A DNA stretch of 7,636 nt, from assembly GCA_001508595.1 (NCBI GenBank), contig LGHA01000056.1, positions 1-7,636 on the forward strand, written 5' to 3'. This DNA is from Anaerolineaceae bacterium 46_22 (lineage in GTDB: Bacteria > Chloroflexota > Anaerolineae > Anaerolineales > Anaerolineaceae). The translations under genes were made by a program, and so were the position numbers. The notes under the pieces were generated by a model that saw only the letters and a list, made by a program, of their open reading frames with translations, had not been told where the DNA came from and ran no database searches. Below, piece after piece: positions 6,286 through 7,636 of the stretch; within the stretch, counting starts at the first letter, position 1; the number at the start of each line of letters is the position of its first letter.

Positions 6286-6553
6286 ATGCATTTTCTAAAT
6301 CAACCAGGCTCAGCCAATAAACAAGCGCTAATAACAATAAAGATCCTAAAATTCCCATACCGAGATGAATCGTGCCAAGGTCAAGAAATTCAATACCCAG
6401 CATGCCTGCCAGGAAATGACCGCCAAAAAAGCCTATAAGGCTAAATACCAGGTACAAAACCAAGCGGCCTAAACTTCCACCCCGCCACAAATGCAAAAGG
6501 CTGCCAAACATCATCGCAATAAAAAATGAGAACACTACAGCTGGAAAAGTCAT
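6284..6553 (-). CDS. Small membrane protein with three predicted helices, unknown
   Basis: I do not recognise the family. The 89-residue protein is strongly hydrophobic, with three likely membrane segments at about 3-20, 28-52 and 62-82. The first loop has the basic patch HLWRGGSLGR (21-30), and the second helix is rich in glycine (GFFGGHFLAG, 41-50), which suggests tight helix packing. The C-terminus ends in an acidic VDLENA. The start ATG 6553 has AAGGAG (6568-6563) with nine bases of spacing. It begins 36 nt after the mnmA stop and its own stop overlaps the ribosome binding site of the peptidase gene, so it belongs to the same transcript. Coding is supported by the good ribosome binding site, tight spacing and a hydrophobic pattern that a random frame would rarely give. 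A link in function to the peptidase is only a guess. Confidence 0.8.
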   Translation of the reverse strand: MTFPAVVFSFFIAMMFGSLLHLWRGGSLGRLVLYLVFSLIGFFGGHFLAGMLGIEFLDLGTIHLGMGILGSLLLLALVYWLSLVDLENA

Positions 6554-6589
6554 TAATCCTTACTCCTTCATTTCTTTACACAAGACAGC

Positions 6590-7636
6590 TTAAGAAAAAT
6601 GCTGGATAATGCCGCCGCCCAGGCATTCCTCACCCCGGTATAAGACAGCAACCTGCCCGGGTGTAATCCCACGTAAAGGTTTCTTGAATTCTAATCGAAA
6701 TTCAGTTTCTGCGGCATTGGCTAAAACCGCCTCCTCAGGCTTAGCACGATATCGAATCATCACCTCATATGCCTGACCGGTCTCAGGTGCTTCACCTGAA
6801 ATCCAGCGAGGCTGAACTGCAATTAAGGCGCTTTTGCCCGTTTGTTCAGCAAAACCAACGATCAATCGATTATTTTCAACATCTTTATCAATCACATAAT
6901 AAGGCTCAGCTGCAGCGATACGAATGCCCTTTCTCTGACCAATGGTATATAATGCCAATCCCTCGTGCTGTCCTAATACATTCCCATGGAGGTCAACAAT
7001 CTCTCCCTGCTCATAGGACTCAGGCGCATATCGCTTTAAAAAGTCACGATAATCCACATTTCCCAAAAAACATAAATCCTGGCTGTCCTGACGGTCAGCC
7101 ACGGGCAATGACATTGCTTGCGCCTGCGCACGCACTGCGTCCTTTGTCATATCACCAAGGGGCAGAAGACTGTGACTGAGTTGAAATTGAGAGAGCAACG
7201 AAAGGACATAGGACTGGTCCTTTGATCGGTCCACCCCCCGTAAAAGCCGCACTTTTCCAGAAGAAGGCTGCACAATGCGGGCATAGTGACCGGTAGCAAA
7301 GTAACTTGCACCCTGTGCCAATGCATAAGATTGTAAAATGCCCCATTTCACCTGGGGATTGCAAAACAGGCAGGGATTGGGTGTCATTCCAGTTAAGTAT
7401 TCACGTAAAAATTTTTCAACAACGGTTTGGTAAAACTTATCTCGAATATCGAGCAGCACAAAGGGGATTCCAAGGGCATTTGCAGTAATTTCAGCAAGTT
7501 TTTCAGGGGCAGGCAAATCATTGATCACAGCTTGCCATTTTGGGTCCTTCCAGGTCTGCATGTGAATGCCCGTTACAGCGTAACCTTGCTCTAATAATTT
7601 AGCAACAGCGACAGCGCTGTCCACACCCCCACTCAT
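6590..7636 (-). CDS. mnmA: tRNA-specific 2-thiouridylase MnmA (5' end beyond the window)
   Basis: MnmA adenylates and thiolates uridine 34 of tRNAs for Lys, Glu and Gln to give 2-thiouridine. The visible 348 residues begin with the PP-loop SGGVDS (2-7). MnmA proteins usually carry about 5-12 residues before this motif, so the true start probably lies to the right of the window, though the ATG at 7636 is possible. TPNPCLFCN (85-93) holds Cys92, equivalent to the E. coli catalytic Cys102, and QDLCFLG (186-192) holds Cys189, equivalent to Cys199; the spacing of 97 is identical. ATGHYAR (114-120), DQSYVLS (140-146) and YTIGQRKG (230-237) are further hallmarks. GGGIIQ closes the C-terminal barrel. 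Cys89, three residues before Cys92, gives CxxC in place of the usual DxxC. The segment after MQTWKDP is shorter than usual and lacks the common Cys and Asp-Ala pattern. It is the first visible gene of the minus-strand operon. Confidence 0.95.
   Translation of the reverse strand: MSGGVDSAVAVAKLLEQGYAVTGIHMQTWKDPKWQAVINDLPAPEKLAEITANALGIPFVLLDIRDKFYQTVVEKFLREYLTGMTPNPCLFCNPQVKWGILQSYALAQGASYFATGHYARIVQPSSGKVRLLRGVDRSKDQSYVLSLLSQFQLSHSLLPLGDMTKDAVRAQAQAMSLPVADRQDSQDLCFLGNVDYRDFLKRYAPESYEQGEIVDLHGNVLGQHEGLALYTIGQRKGIRIAAAEPYYVIDKDVENNRLIVGFAEQTGKSALIAVQPRWISGEAPETGQAYEVMIRYRAKPEEAVLANAAETEFRLEFKKPLRGITPGQVAVLYRGEECLGGGIIQHFS

Overview
The window looks like a chromosomal housekeeping segment from a bacterium of moderate GC content, most likely a member of the Chloroflexota, class Anaerolineae. 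This assignment rests on recall of family features: a general-stress/L25 (CTC-type) ribosomal protein with a long glutamate-rich tail, a CxxC-type MnmA, and an otherwise anonymous three-helix membrane protein. It was not tested by any search. There are no mobile elements, CRISPR arrays, tRNA or rRNA genes.

Layout. Positions 1-560 are AT-rich and mostly without recognisable genes, with at most one doubtful 38-residue ORF on the minus strand. A sigma-70-like promoter at 568-596 starts a leader of about 90 nt. It carries two hairpins and ends at the L25 gene (695-1384, plus strand). A perfect 14-bp hairpin flanked by A and T tracts (1405-1440) separates L25 from six convergent minus-strand genes. 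In transcription order these are mnmA (enters from the right edge, 7636 to 6590), a small membrane protein (6553-6284), an S9 family serine peptidase (6271-4358), a pRiA4b ORF-3-like protein (4341-2944), the tRNA m1A58 methyltransferase trmI (2910-2104) and a CoA-type Nudix hydrolase (about 2061-1456). All gaps are about 12-43 nt, so they probably form one operon that ends at the shared terminator.

How the genes relate. MnmA (2-thiouridine at tRNA position 34) and TrmI (1-methyladenosine at tRNA position 58) are both tRNA modification enzymes. L25 binds 5S rRNA in the large ribosomal subunit. The theme is therefore translation, with a peptidase and a nucleotide/CoA clean-up hydrolase as companions.

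Most notable observation. The second hairpin in the L25 leader (642-680) has a symmetric 6x6 purine-rich internal loop. Its core GGUA facing GAGA is identical to loop E of bacterial 5S rRNA, which is the binding site of L25 itself. The hairpin lies two bases upstream of the L25 ribosome binding site. This strongly suggests an RNA mimic of 5S rRNA through which L25 could repress its own translation. A second point of interest is that MnmA carries a CxxC plus C cysteine set instead of the E. coli DxxC plus C, which suggests an iron-sulfur dependent form.
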